Positions 1 through 7,567 of a stretch of 64,000 nucleotides of DNA are shown in pieces. Both the position numbers and the translations under genes were made by a program. The stretch lies in NCBI RefSeq assembly GCF_016863635.1, contig NZ_BOPG01000005.1, positions 1 to 64,000 on the forward strand, given 5' to 3'. Source of the stretch: Virgisporangium aurantiacum (GTDB taxonomy: Bacteria; Actinomycetota; Actinomycetes; Mycobacteriales; Micromonosporaceae). Positions within the stretch are counted from its first letter, which is position 1. Each line of letters begins with the position of its first letter. Below the pieces are notes generated by a model. It searched no databases and was not told the origin of the DNA. It saw nothing but the letters and a program-made list of their open reading frames with translations.

Positions 1-536
1 TCCCACACGCTCACGATCGCGGGCGTCGACGCGGTGATCACCTCGTAGCCCTCGTCGGTCTGCCGCTCGGCGGTGAGGCTCGAACCGTCGACGGTGAGCT
101 TGCGCACGCCGGTGACGGCGGCGATGCCCAGCCGCTCGGCCAGCATGTGCGCCATCACCTGGGTACGCGCGTCGGTGGACTCAGTACCGCAGAGCACCAG
201 GTCGGCGCCCTGGGTCTCGATCGCCTTGGCGAGCACCTTGCTGGTGGCGACCGCGCAACTGCCGTGCAGCGCCGGGTCGACCACGTGGACGGCGGCGTCG
301 GGGCCCATCGACAGGGCCTTGCGGACGGACTCGGTCGCGTGGTCGGGACCCATGGTCAGGATGACGACCTCGCCACCGTGCGCCTCCTTGATGCGCAACG
401 CCTCCTCGATGGCGTACTCGTCCATCTCGTTGATCACGTTGTTGGCGGATGCCCGCTCGATGGTGTTGTCATCGGTACGCAGGCTGCGCTCCGCGCCAGA
501 ATCAGGCACCTGCTTCACAAGTACGACGATCTTCAT
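1..536 (-). CDS. etfB: Electron transfer flavoprotein beta subunit (3' end cut off by window)
   Basis: Reading leftwards from an ATG at 536, the visible 178 residues begin MKIVVLVKQVPDS and contain NEMDEYAIEEALRIKE and VLCGTESTDARTQVMAHMLAERLG, all characteristic of EtfB. The family is about 250-260 residues, so the C-terminal third lies outside the window. EtfB pairs with EtfA to carry electrons from acyl-CoA dehydrogenases to the quinone pool, which fits the fatty-acid oxidation genes elsewhere in the window (enoyl-CoA hydratase, thiolase, hydroxyacyl-CoA dehydrogenase). etfA would be expected just beyond base 1. A purine-rich stretch (GGGAGG) lies about 13 bases before the ATG. A palindrome at 605-624 probably lies in the promoter. 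Confidence 0.93.
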   Translation of the reverse strand, partial: MKIVVLVKQVPDSGAERSLRTDDNTIERASANNVINEMDEYAIEEALRIKEAHGGEVVILTMGPDHATESVRKALSMGPDAAVHVVDPALHGSCAVATSKVLAKAIETQGADLVLCGTESTDARTQVMAHMLAERLGIAAVTGVRKLTVDGSSLTAERQTDEGYEVITASTPAIVSVW

Positions 537-604
537 GCTTGTGCGAAGCCCTCCCACCTAATGTTCGTTAAGTTTCGCGCCCAGATTACGGGACCCTCAG
601 CTAT

Positions 605-624
605 GTTACCTACGAGTAGCTTAC
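605..624. promoter_or_regulatory. Operator-like palindrome upstream of etfB
   Basis: The 20 bases GTTACCTACGAGTAGCTTAC form an interrupted palindrome centred on GA (CTAC/GTAG inner arms, GTTA/TTAC outer arms). It lies about 70 bases before the etfB start and 70 bases before the divergent gene at 692. TetR-family regulators of fatty-acid and electron-transfer genes in actinobacteria bind sites of this general kind. The regulator is not identified. Confidence 0.45.
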
Positions 625-691
625 GGTCGGTCGGTGACACCGGTCACCGGTCCTCTACCCGACATCGCAACGCTACGTCATCATTGGCCTC

Positions 692-1063
692 ATGCTCCGC
701 TTGCTGCCGTTGCTACTGATCCTCGCTTTCACCCTGTACGCGTTGATCGACTGCCTGGCGCGCGACGAGGACGAGATCCGGGCCCTACCCAAGGTGATCT
801 GGGTACTGATCATCCTGTTGTTCGCCCCGCTCGGCCCGATCGCCTGGTTCCTCGCCGGCCGGCCGCGTGGCGCGGCCGTGCGACGCGAGACCGGCGACTC
901 CGACGAGATCGTCGGCGGCTACAGCCTGGGCAGCGGCTCCAGCGCCGGTCGCAACGGGCGCCCACTCGCACCGGACGACGACCCGGAGTTCCTCCGCCGC
1001 CTCGGCGAACAGCAGCGCGAACAGCAACGCCGCAAACCCAGCGACGAGACCGAAGAGCTTTAG
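692..1063 (+). CDS. PLDc_N-domain small membrane protein
   Basis: 123 residues. Residues 1-20 form a first membrane segment (LRLLPLLLILAFTLYALIDCLA), followed by a short charged loop DEDEIRALPKVIW and a second membrane segment (residues about 35-57) ending GPIAWFLAGRP. This hairpin is the PLDc_N (phospholipase D nuclease N-terminal) module common in small actinobacterial proteins, and here it stands alone without a nuclease domain. The C-terminal 65 residues are hydrophilic and rich in Gln, Glu and Arg, probably cytoplasmic. It is divergent from etfB, and its stop overlaps the stop of the converging PIN-domain gene by 4 bases. No function is known beyond membrane localisation. Confidence 0.85.
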   Translation: MLRLLPLLLILAFTLYALIDCLARDEDEIRALPKVIWVLIILLFAPLGPIAWFLAGRPRGAAVRRETGDSDEIVGGYSLGSGSSAGRNGRPLAPDDDPEFLRRLGEQQREQQRRKPSDETEEL

Positions 1064-1443
1064 AGCTCGACCACCGGCCACCCGTCGGGGAGTTCGAGGC
1101 GCAGCGCGTCGGCGTCGGGGGTGAGCAGCACGGCGCGCTGGCGCATCGCCTCGACCACGGCGTGGGCGCGGTTCAGGTCACCGGCCGTCGCGGCGATCCC
1201 GCCCAGCGCGAGCGCATCGTCGGCGTCGGGCGCCAGGACGCCGACGGCCGGCTGGCCGCACAACGCGTCGAGCAGGGCGACCTGCTCCTCGGAGGCGCGC
1301 CGGTACGCCTCGGCCAGGCTGATCAGCGGCAACGCCACCACGGTGTCGGTCTCCACGGCGCCGAACAGCAGCTGCCCCAGTTCCACGCTCGAGCCGTAGC
1401 GGAGCATCGCCGCCGCGTCGAGCACGTAACCGACCTGACTCAC
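1060..1443 (-). CDS. VapC-like PIN-domain putative toxin
   Basis: 127 residues with PIN-fold signatures: YVLDAAAML near the N terminus (Asp9), ISLAEAY (Glu45), and a C-terminal AHAVVEAMRQRAVLLTPD with Asp110. PIN toxins are Mg-dependent ribonucleases using three or four acidic residues. Here the usual Asp before the AH motif appears replaced (DLNRAH, where related proteins have DxxDAH), so activity may be weak or rely on Asp89. The start overlaps the stop of the upstream antitoxin-like gene by ATGA, the usual order and coupling of a vapBC pair. Type II toxin is my reading; a bare PIN protein is the alternative. Confidence 0.75.
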   Translation of the reverse strand: MSQVGYVLDAAAMLRYGSSVELGQLLFGAVETDTVVALPLISLAEAYRRASEEQVALLDALCGQPAVGVLAPDADDALALGGIAATAGDLNRAHAVVEAMRQRAVLLTPDADALRLELPDGWPVVEL

Positions 1444-1706
1444 CGCCGGCGCCAGCGGGCCAACCGGGCGTCGGCCTGTTCGGCCAGCTCGGGCGTCACC
1501 GCGCCGTGGTCGTCGGTGATCCGGCGCAGCCCGGCCTCCTCGTCACCGTCACCGAACGTGATGCCGACGCGGTTGAGAAGGGCCAGGCTGCGCTCTCGTC
1601 GGATCTGGTGGCGCACCGCCTCGGCTACGAAACGTGAGACGTTGGGCTCAAGCGCGAGCCGCTCCGCGACGTCGTCCGGCAGCGAAACGGCGATCCGAAC
1701 TGTCAT
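1440..1706 (-). CDS. Ribbon-helix-helix antitoxin-like protein
   Basis: 88 residues. The N terminus MTVRIAVSLPDDVAERLALEPNVSRFVAEAVRHQIRRE has the beta strand plus two helices of the RHH/CopG fold (strand at residues 2-8, helices about 10-18 and 24-37). The rest would form the toxin-binding tail. It precedes the PIN-domain gene with a 4-base ATGA overlap, so the two are translated together. RHH antitoxins normally neutralise the toxin and repress their own promoter, which would lie in the short region 1707-1734. I see no clear operator there. Confidence 0.75.
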   Translation of the reverse strand: MTVRIAVSLPDDVAERLALEPNVSRFVAEAVRHQIRRERSLALLNRVGITFGDGDEEAGLRRITDDHGAVTPELAEQADARLARWRRR

Positions 1707-1734
1707 ACCCGAGAGGGTACGTGCGTAATACTTT

Positions 1735-3348
1735 TTAGGCCAGGTTCGCCGACCTCGGATACATGTCCGTCGGGTCGGTCAGCACGTTCACGAGGTACGG
1801 GACCCCCGACGCGAAGCCGCGGCGCAGCGCCGGCTCCAGTTCGCGCGCCACCGACACCGTCTCGCCGGCGCCGCCCATGGCCTTCACCACGTCGTCGTAA
1901 CGGAGGCCGGGCTGCAGGTCGGCGGCCACGTCGTAGCCGTACAGCGCCTGCATCGGGTGCTTCTCCAGACCCCAGATGCCGTTGTTGCCGACCACGATCA
2001 CCACCGGCAGGTTCTGCCGCACCAGCGACTCGACGTCCATGAGCGAGAACCCGGCCGCGCCGTCGCCCATCAGCACGCAGATCTGGCGGTCGGGATAGGT
2101 GACGCGGGCGCCCATCGCGTAGCCCATGCCGGTGCCGAGGCAGCCGTACGGGCCCGGGTCGAGCCAGGCGCCGGGCACGCCCGGCTCCAGGTACTTGCCG
2201 GCGTACGAGACGAAGTCGCCGCCGTCGCCGATGGTCACGGCGTCGGGGTCGAGCACCGCGCGCAGCGCGCCGTAGACGCGGCTGGGCTTGATCGGGTCGG
2301 TGTCGGCGGCGAGCGCGTCGACCTCCTTGGCCCGCGCGGCGTCCTCCACCTCGCGCAGCTTGGCGACCCAGTCCTCGTGCCGGGCGCTCTTCTGCGCCAG
2401 GCCGGTGAGGATCAGGCGCAGGTCGCCGACCGGCGACGCGGCCGTCTTGGCGTGGCCGGCCCGCTGCGACTCGGCGTCGACGATGTGGATCACCTGGGCC
2501 TCGCCGTAGTCGCCGAACCCGAGGCGGAAGTCGAGCGGGGTGCCCACCACGCACACCACGTCGGCACCGGTCAGCGCCGCCTTGCGGGCGCGCGCGAACG
2601 CCAGCGGGTGGCCGGGCGGGAGCGCACCGCGTCCCATGCCGTTGGCGAAGACCGGGACCTGGAGCGCCTCCGCGGCCTCGCGCAGCGCGGCGACCGCGTC
2701 TCCGGTGTAGACATCGGAGCCGGCGATGAAGATCGGGCGTTCCGCGCGGGCCAGCAGCGCCACGGCGCGGGCAAGCTCGTCGGGGTCGGGCTCCTGCGGG
2801 GTGACCACGTGAGCGGCGCCGATCACGGCCTCCGCCTTGTCGAAGATGACCTCCAGCGGCGCGTCGACGAACACCGGTCCCCGGTGCGGTGCGATCGCCG
2901 CGGCGACCGCGCGGTGGATCACCTCGGGCGTCTGCGCGGTCGACATGATGGTCTCGGCGTGCTTGGTGACCGGGCGCACGATCGGCAGGTGGTCGATCTC
3001 CTGCAGGCTGCCGGCGCCCCAGCGGAACTGCGGCGCCCGCCCGCCGATCACCACGACCGGCGAGCCGTTGAAGTGGGCGCTGGTGATGCCGGAGATCCCG
3101 TTGGTGACGCCGGGTCCGGCCGTCAGCGCGGCCACGGCCGGCCGCCGCTGCAACTTCGCCACGGCCTCGGCCGCGAACACCGCCGACTGCTCGTGCCGCA
3201 CGTCGAGCAGCCGGACGCCGGTGGTGTGCAACGCGTCGTACAGCGGGAACAGATGCCCGCCGGAGAGCGTGAACACCTCGGTGACGCCGTACGCGCGAAG
3301 CGCGGCGAGCATCAGGTCACCGCCGTGCCCGTTGATAGTTTCCGCCAT
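1735..3348 (-). CDS. Acetolactate synthase-like ThDP enzyme (IlvG type)
   Basis: 537 residues with the three ThDP-enzyme domains. The N-terminal PYR domain carries FTLSGGHLFPLYDAL and the catalytic Glu53 in RHEQSAVFAAEA. The central domain is residues about 195-330. The C-terminal PP domain has GDGAAGFSLMDVE followed by GNNGIWGLEKHPM, the metal-ThDP motif. The end VNVLTDPTDMYPRSANLA and the WLDPGPYGCLGTG stretch match, from memory, the protein annotated IlvG (Rv1820) in Mycobacterium tuberculosis. That family is labelled acetolactate synthase, but it also resembles 2-hydroxyacyl-CoA lyases, so the substrate is uncertain. No small regulatory subunit gene is nearby, which argues against its being the main biosynthetic IlvB. 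Confidence 0.85.
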   Translation of the reverse strand: MAETINGHGGDLMLAALRAYGVTEVFTLSGGHLFPLYDALHTTGVRLLDVRHEQSAVFAAEAVAKLQRRPAVAALTAGPGVTNGISGITSAHFNGSPVVVIGGRAPQFRWGAGSLQEIDHLPIVRPVTKHAETIMSTAQTPEVIHRAVAAAIAPHRGPVFVDAPLEVIFDKAEAVIGAAHVVTPQEPDPDELARAVALLARAERPIFIAGSDVYTGDAVAALREAAEALQVPVFANGMGRGALPPGHPLAFARARKAALTGADVVCVVGTPLDFRLGFGDYGEAQVIHIVDAESQRAGHAKTAASPVGDLRLILTGLAQKSARHEDWVAKLREVEDAARAKEVDALAADTDPIKPSRVYGALRAVLDPDAVTIGDGGDFVSYAGKYLEPGVPGAWLDPGPYGCLGTGMGYAMGARVTYPDRQICVLMGDGAAGFSLMDVESLVRQNLPVVIVVGNNGIWGLEKHPMQALYGYDVAADLQPGLRYDDVVKAMGGAGETVSVARELEPALRRGFASGVPYLVNVLTDPTDMYPRSANLA

Positions 3349-3359
3349 AAGCGAGCAGG

Positions 3360-5297
3360 TTACGGCAGCGGCCAGTCTCCGGCCGTGAACCGGTAGGCGA
3401 CGATTCCGCAGACGACCGGCGTGAGGATCAGCAGCATCGTCACGAAGACGGTCTTCAGCACGCGACTGCCGCCACCCCTGCTCCGCGCGACCCGGGCCGG
3501 CTCGCCGTACGCGGGTTCGGCGTACGCCGACTCCCGGTAGGCCGGCTCGTACTGCTGCGGCTCGCGGTAGGTCGGGCGGCTCACGCCGGGCGGGTACACC
3601 GGGTTCGCCTGGTTCTGCCGGTAGCTGGGGTTCGCCGGGCGCGGCGGGGGTTGCCGAGGGGGCGGGGGTTGCTGCACCGGCGGGGGCTGCTGCACCGGGG
3701 GCGCCTGCTGGAGGGCCGGCCGCGGTTCGATGGTCGGCGGGTAGGGGCCGACCCGCTGGGTCGCTTCCGGATCGAGCGGCGGCGATCCGTACACGGCGCC
3801 GCCCGAGACGGGCCGCCCCGGCGGAGCGGAGACCGGCCCGGCCGCCAGGCCGGCACCCGACACCGGGGCACCGGGTGCCGGCGCCCCGGATGCGGGCGCA
3901 CCCACCGGCGTTCCGTACGACGGCCCCGAGGTCGGCGGCGCGCCGTAGGCCGGCCCGGAGGTCGGTGGCGTTCCGTAGGCCGGCCCGGACACCGGTGGCG
4001 TTCCGTACGCGGGGCCGGAGGTCGGCGGCGTGCCGTACGCGGGGCCGGAGGTCGGCGGCGTGCCGTAGGCCGGGCCCGAGGTCGGCGGGGTGCCGTACGC
4101 GGCTCCCGACGCCGGTGCGCCGGCGAGGCTCGGATCCATCAGGTCACCGGACGGCGTGAGGATCCGCGGCATGATCCCGGTCGACGGCCCGGCCACCGGG
4201 CGCACCTGCTCCGGCGTGGTTCCGGTGCCGGCCAGCAGGCTGCCCTCGGCCACCACGAGTTCCGGTGAGTCGATCACCACCGGCGGCTCGCCCAGGGCCC
4301 GGTGCAGCAGCGTGCCCACCAGCGGCATCCGGCTCGACCCGCCGACCAGGAAGACCCCGGCGAGGCGACCCTCCGGCAGCTTCGCCCAGCGGATCACGCC
4401 CTGGGTGACCCGGACCGTCTGCTCGACGATGCCCTGTGCCAGCCCTTCGAGTTCCTCGCGCGTCAGGCGCACGTCGAAGCCGAGCATCGGCACGTTGACG
4501 TCGGCCGCCGGCTGGCGGCTCAGGCGCTCCTTGGCCACGCGCACGTCGTCCCAGAGCAGCCGCCGCGCCCGGCGCTCGTCCACTGTGGACGGACGCTCCA
4601 GCCGGGCCCAGCCCTCGGCATCGCGCTCGACGGCGATCTTCCTGATGAATCCGATGATCGCCTCGTCGACGTCGAGGCCGCCGATGTCGTCGCGGCCGTC
4701 GACCGCGAGCACCTCGAAACCGCCCGCGGTGCGCGCCACCACGCTGGCGTCGAACGTGCCGGCGCCGAAGTCGTGCACCACGACCACCGAGCCGACCGGC
4801 ACCTGGTGGCCGAGCACCTGGGTGAAGTAGGTGGCCGCCGCCACCGGTTCCGGTACGAGCCGCACCGGACCAAGGCCGGCCGCCGCCGCCGCGTCTGAGA
4901 GGACCAGCCGCCGGGTGGCCCCCCAGGCGGCCGGGCAGGTGATGGTGACCTGCGGGGTCACCCCGTTGCCGACGGTGCGCCGGAACTCGTCGACCACCCG
5001 GGTCAGCACGGCCGCCAGCAACTCGACGACCGGCGCCTCGCGGTCGCCGAGCAGCACCGAACCCTCGTCGATACGGCGCTTCGGGTTCGGCTCGAACCGG
5101 GCCGGATCGAGCCGGGCGCTGTGCACCGCGTCGCGGCCGACGATGATCGGGCCCGACGGCTCGGCGTACACGGCCGACGGCAACAGCGGCGACCCGTCGA
5201 AGAGCAGGGTCCGGGCGCGGCCGTCGGGGCCGCGCATCACCGCGACGGTGTTCGACGTTCCCAGGTCGACACCGAGCTCCACCCCAGCCGCGGACAT
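3360..5297 (-). CDS. Membrane-anchored Hsp70-family protein with decapeptide repeats
   Basis: 645 residues. The N-terminal ~370 form an actin-like ATPase: phosphate-1 loop GVDLGTSNTVAV (about 8-19), phosphate-2 VVHDFGAGTFDASVV, and adenosine motif GVFLVGGSSRMPLV. No canonical substrate-binding domain follows. Instead there is a Pro/Tyr/Gly-rich region with seven near-identical repeats (about residues 396-466), a proline-glutamine region, Tyr/Arg/Glu-rich sequence, and one C-terminal membrane segment (VFVTMLLILTPVVCGIVAYRF) ending WPLP. Such DnaK-like membrane proteins occur in actinobacteria with no settled role; a sensor or scaffold in the cell envelope is possible. It lies 11 bases upstream of the IlvG-like gene, so it may share a transcript. 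Confidence 0.88.
   Translation of the reverse strand: MSAAGVELGVDLGTSNTVAVMRGPDGRARTLLFDGSPLLPSAVYAEPSGPIIVGRDAVHSARLDPARFEPNPKRRIDEGSVLLGDREAPVVELLAAVLTRVVDEFRRTVGNGVTPQVTITCPAAWGATRRLVLSDAAAAAGLGPVRLVPEPVAAATYFTQVLGHQVPVGSVVVVHDFGAGTFDASVVARTAGGFEVLAVDGRDDIGGLDVDEAIIGFIRKIAVERDAEGWARLERPSTVDERRARRLLWDDVRVAKERLSRQPAADVNVPMLGFDVRLTREELEGLAQGIVEQTVRVTQGVIRWAKLPEGRLAGVFLVGGSSRMPLVGTLLHRALGEPPVVIDSPELVVAEGSLLAGTGTTPEQVRPVAGPSTGIMPRILTPSGDLMDPSLAGAPASGAAYGTPPTSGPAYGTPPTSGPAYGTPPTSGPAYGTPPVSGPAYGTPPTSGPAYGAPPTSGPSYGTPVGAPASGAPAPGAPVSGAGLAAGPVSAPPGRPVSGGAVYGSPPLDPEATQRVGPYPPTIEPRPALQQAPPVQQPPPVQQPPPPRQPPPRPANPSYRQNQANPVYPPGVSRPTYREPQQYEPAYRESAYAEPAYGEPARVARSRGGGSRVLKTVFVTMLLILTPVVCGIVAYRFTAGDWPLP
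3898..4108 (-). repeat. Seven tandem 30-bp units encoding GPAYGTPPTS
   Basis: The units read GAAYGTPPTS, GPAYGTPPTS twice, GPAYGTPPVS, GPAYGTPPTS, GPAYGAPPTS and a degenerate GPSYGTPVG. They lie between the ATPase domain and the membrane segment of the Hsp70-like protein. The near identity at DNA level suggests recent slippage or unequal exchange, so copy number may vary between strains. Confidence 0.9.
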
Positions 5298-5328
5298 AGG
5301 AGCGAGTGTAGGCGTGAGCGCTAGTTGA

Positions 5329-6102
5329 TCATCGACCGGTGAAGCCCGGCTTCCGCTTCTCGACGAACGCGTTCATGCCCTCGACCTTGTCGTCGGTGGC
5401 GAAGAGCGCCGCGAACAGCTGACTCTCCCAGGCCAGGCCGGACGCGAGGTCCATCTCCAGACCGCCGTCGATGGCCAGTTTCGCGGCGCGCAACGCCTGC
5501 GCCGGACCGGTGACGTACGGCGCGACCATCGCGCGGGCGGTTTCATAGACGTCGGTCGCGGAGACCACCTTGTCGACGAGCCCCATCTGCAGCGCCTCCG
5601 CGGCGCCGACGAACCGGCCGGACATGATGAGATCTTTCGCACGCGCCGGTCCCACCAACCGGGACAAGCGCTGCGTGCCGCCCGCGCCCGGAATGATGCC
5701 CAGGTTGATCTCGGGCTGGCCGAGCTGTGCGTCGTCGGCCGCGACCCGCCAGTCGCAGGTGAGGGCGAGCTCACAGCCACCGCCGAGCGCGTACCCGTTG
5801 ATCGCCGCCACCACCGGCTTGGGCACCCGGGCCAGCGCGTCGAACGCGCCGGTGAGCGCGGAGGCCCGGCCCGCCATCTCGGCGTACCCCAGGCCGGCCA
5901 TCTCCTTGATGTCGGCGCCGGCGGCGAACACCCGCTCACCGCCGTAGACGATCACCGCGCGCACGTCGTCGGCCGCGGAGGCGGCGATGGCGGCCTCGCG
6001 AAGCTCCTCCTGTACCTGACGGTTGAGCGCGTTCATCTTGGGCCGGTCCAATCGGATCGTCCCGATGCCCTCAGCTACCTCAAGCCGGACGAACTCGCCC
6101 AC
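5329..6102 (-). CDS. Enoyl-CoA hydratase/isomerase
   Basis: 257 residues from a GTG at 6102, chosen because AAGGAGG (6108-6114) lies 5 bases before it; the frame is open further upstream without a ribosome site. Crotonase signatures are present: the oxyanion-hole ERVFAAGADIKEMAGL, the first catalytic Glu in YALGGGCELALTCDW, and the second in PEINLGIIPGAGGTQRLSRL. Both catalytic glutamates are retained, so hydration of trans-2-enoyl-CoA in beta-oxidation is the likely activity. It probably works with the thiolase (22474) and hydroxyacyl-CoA dehydrogenase (27879), and passes acyl-CoA dehydrogenase electrons through EtfAB. Confidence 0.93.
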   Translation of the reverse strand: MGEFVRLEVAEGIGTIRLDRPKMNALNRQVQEELREAAIAASAADDVRAVIVYGGERVFAAGADIKEMAGLGYAEMAGRASALTGAFDALARVPKPVVAAINGYALGGGCELALTCDWRVAADDAQLGQPEINLGIIPGAGGTQRLSRLVGPARAKDLIMSGRFVGAAEALQMGLVDKVVSATDVYETARAMVAPYVTGPAQALRAAKLAIDGGLEMDLASGLAWESQLFAALFATDDKVEGMNAFVEKRKPGFTGR

Positions 6103-6184
6103 CCTTGCCTCCTTGGGGATATCGCGTGGAGCCTGAAGCGTAAGCCGGCAGATGCCCGTATGGTTCTCGCTCGGGAGTGGTGAG

Positions 6185-6658
6185 ATGACCACCTTTTACC
6201 GCGACAACGCGGTGTACGTCGGTAGCGACGGGCTCCAGGTGGAGGACCAGGCCTACCGCCTGTCCGACCTGGAACTGGTTTGGCACCGGCGCGGCCCGAG
6301 GGGTGCGCCGGGCGTAGCCCTTATCGCCGGGCGGTTCCTCCTCATTTTCGCGGTTCTGGGCGGCATCGCCGCCGCCGGCGCGGCGATGCGCGGCATCGAC
6401 TTCGAGAGCTACGACAGCGGCACGATCCTCGCCGGCGCCGTAGCCGGGGTGGTACTGGCCGGCACCATCGGCCTCTTCCTGGTGGAGGGGGTGATCACGC
6501 TGATCGAGCGCTCCTACGAAAAGGGCGGCGTCGAGCACCAGATCTGGGCCCGCCACTCGAACACGGACATCCTGCTCTTCGCCACCCGCGACAAGCTCAG
6601 GTTCGGCAAGATCTACCGCGCGTTGCAGCGCGCGATCGAGCACAGCGAGGCCGCCTAG
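6185..6658 (+). CDS. DUF6232-type membrane protein
   Basis: 157 residues from ATG 6185 (GGGAGTGGTGAG just upstream); an earlier in-frame ATG at 6152 is possible. The start MTTFYRDNAVYVGSDGLQVEDQAYRLSDLELVWHRRG matches the N-terminal pattern of actinobacterial DUF6232 proteins. Two membrane segments follow: about residues 41-61 (LIAGRFLLIFAVLGGIAAAGA) and 79-99 (AGAVAGVVLAGTIGLFLVEGV). A basic cytoplasmic tail ends the protein. Role unknown. It is divergent from the enoyl-CoA hydratase gene, and its stop overlaps the stop of the converging ABC ATPase by 4 bases. Confidence 0.8.
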   Translation: MTTFYRDNAVYVGSDGLQVEDQAYRLSDLELVWHRRGPRGAPGVALIAGRFLLIFAVLGGIAAAGAAMRGIDFESYDSGTILAGAVAGVVLAGTIGLFLVEGVITLIERSYEKGGVEHQIWARHSNTDILLFATRDKLRFGKIYRALQRAIEHSEAA

Positions 6659-7440
6659 GCGCGCGCCGCCCACCGCCCGTCCACCTGGGTCAGCTTCAGC
6701 GGGATGTTGAACGTCTTCGAGAGGTGGTCGGGGGTCAGCACGTCGTCGAGCAGGCCCTGTGCCACCACCTCGCCGTCGCGGAGCAGCAGCGCGTGGGTGA
6801 AACCGGGCGGGATCTCCTCGACGTGGTGGGTCACCAGCACGAGTGCCGGCGCGTCGGGGTCGAGCGCCAGGTCGCTGAGCCGGCGGACCAGGTCTTCACG
6901 GGCGCCGAGGTCGAGGCCGGCGGCCGGTTCGTCGAGCAGCAGGAGTTCCGGGTCGGTCATGAGGGCCCGCGCGATCAGCGTCCGCTTCCGCTCGCCCTCC
7001 GACAGCGTCCCGAACAGCCGCTCGGCCAGGTGCCCCACGCCGAACTGCTCCAGCAGCGCCCGGGCACGGGCGGCGTCGAGGTCGTCGTACTTCTCCCGGT
7101 AGCGGCCCACCACCGACCAGGACGCCGTGAGCACCACGTTGAACGCCGTCTCGTCGGGCGGCATGGTCTCGGCCAGGCCGGCGCTCGCCAACCCGATGCG
7201 GGTGCGCAGTTCGGCCAGGTCGACCCGGCCCAGCCGTTCGCCGAGCACGTGCACCTTGCCGCGGGTGGGGTGCATGCGGCCGGAGGCCAGGTTGAGCAGC
7301 GTGGTCTTGCCGGCGCCGTTCGGCCCGAGCACCACCCAGCGTTCGTCGAGTTCCACCTCCCACGAGATGTCGCGAATCAGGTGGTTGCCGCCGCGCGTGA
7401 CGGTGGCCCGCTCGACGGTGATGACGGCGTCCGGGTTCAC
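6655..7440 (-). CDS. ABC transporter ATP-binding protein (ModF/CcmA-like, no partner permease)
   Basis: 261 residues from GTG 7440 (first residues MNPDAVITVERATV); a GTG at 7491 would add 17 residues not expected in the fold. Walker A is GPNGAGKTT, the Q-loop region LASAGLAETMP, signature LSEGERKRTLIARAL, Walker B ELLLLDEPAAGLD, and the H-loop His lies in VLVTHHVEEIPPG. A single nucleotide-binding domain without a permease gene beside it resembles the YlmA/ModF-like group common in actinobacteria; the transported substrate is unknown. Its promoter lies beside the twin palindromes at 7493-7551, so the TetR regulator at 8315 may also affect it. Confidence 0.85.
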   Translation of the reverse strand: MNPDAVITVERATVTRGGNHLIRDISWEVELDERWVVLGPNGAGKTTLLNLASGRMHPTRGKVHVLGERLGRVDLAELRTRIGLASAGLAETMPPDETAFNVVLTASWSVVGRYREKYDDLDAARARALLEQFGVGHLAERLFGTLSEGERKRTLIARALMTDPELLLLDEPAAGLDLGAREDLVRRLSDLALDPDAPALVLVTHHVEEIPPGFTHALLLRDGEVVAQGLLDDVLTPDHLSKTFNIPLKLTQVDGRWAARA

Positions 7441-7492
7441 GGCGTCAATCCAACCATGTCGGCGGCGGGACAACCGGGAGGCCGAGGTCACT

Positions 7493-7508
7493 CTTGAACA
7501 TGTTCAAG
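7493..7508. promoter_or_regulatory. Operator copy 1: perfect 16-bp palindrome
   Basis: CTTGAACATGTTCAAG reads identically on both strands. It covers the -35 hexamer of the promoter for the 7568 operon. An identical copy lies 43 bp to the right, about four helical turns, so both would face the same side of the DNA. The TetR regulator encoded third in the operon is the obvious candidate ligand. Confidence 0.8.
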
Positions 7509-7522
7509 TCCGGGCGTAGCGT
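7494..7522 (+). promoter_or_regulatory. Candidate sigma-70-type promoter of the 7568-8992 operon
   Basis: TTGAAC (7494-7499) and TAGCGT (7517-7522) are separated by 17 bp, a good vegetative promoter. The -35 is inside operator copy 1, and operator copy 2 lies just after the expected start site. A repressor bound at both would block initiation. Confidence 0.6.
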
Positions 7523-7535
7523 GGCCGGCAGAGAA

Positions 7536-7551
7536 CTTGAACATGTTCAAG
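7536..7551. promoter_or_regulatory. Operator copy 2: perfect 16-bp palindrome
   Basis: CTTGAACATGTTCAAG again, identical to 7493-7508. It ends 16 bases before the first start codon of the operon (ATG 7568) and just before the ribosome site GGGGAGG. Confidence 0.8.
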
Positions 7552-7567
7552 AACGGGGAGGACGGGA

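Noticed and set aside
634..1728. Long plus-strand reading frame across the 692 gene and the toxin-antitoxin pair
   Set aside because: Arg/Pro/Gly-rich translation with no domain. It is a shadow of the real genes on both strands, produced by high G+C at codon position 3.
1957..3396. 479-residue plus-strand frame opposite the IlvG-like gene
   Set aside because: Antisense shadow with His/Gly/Arg-rich low-complexity translation; the minus-strand frame has complete ThDP motifs.
3898..4108. CRISPR-like direct repeats
   Set aside because: The 30-bp units are contiguous, in frame and coding, with no spacers; they are protein repeats.
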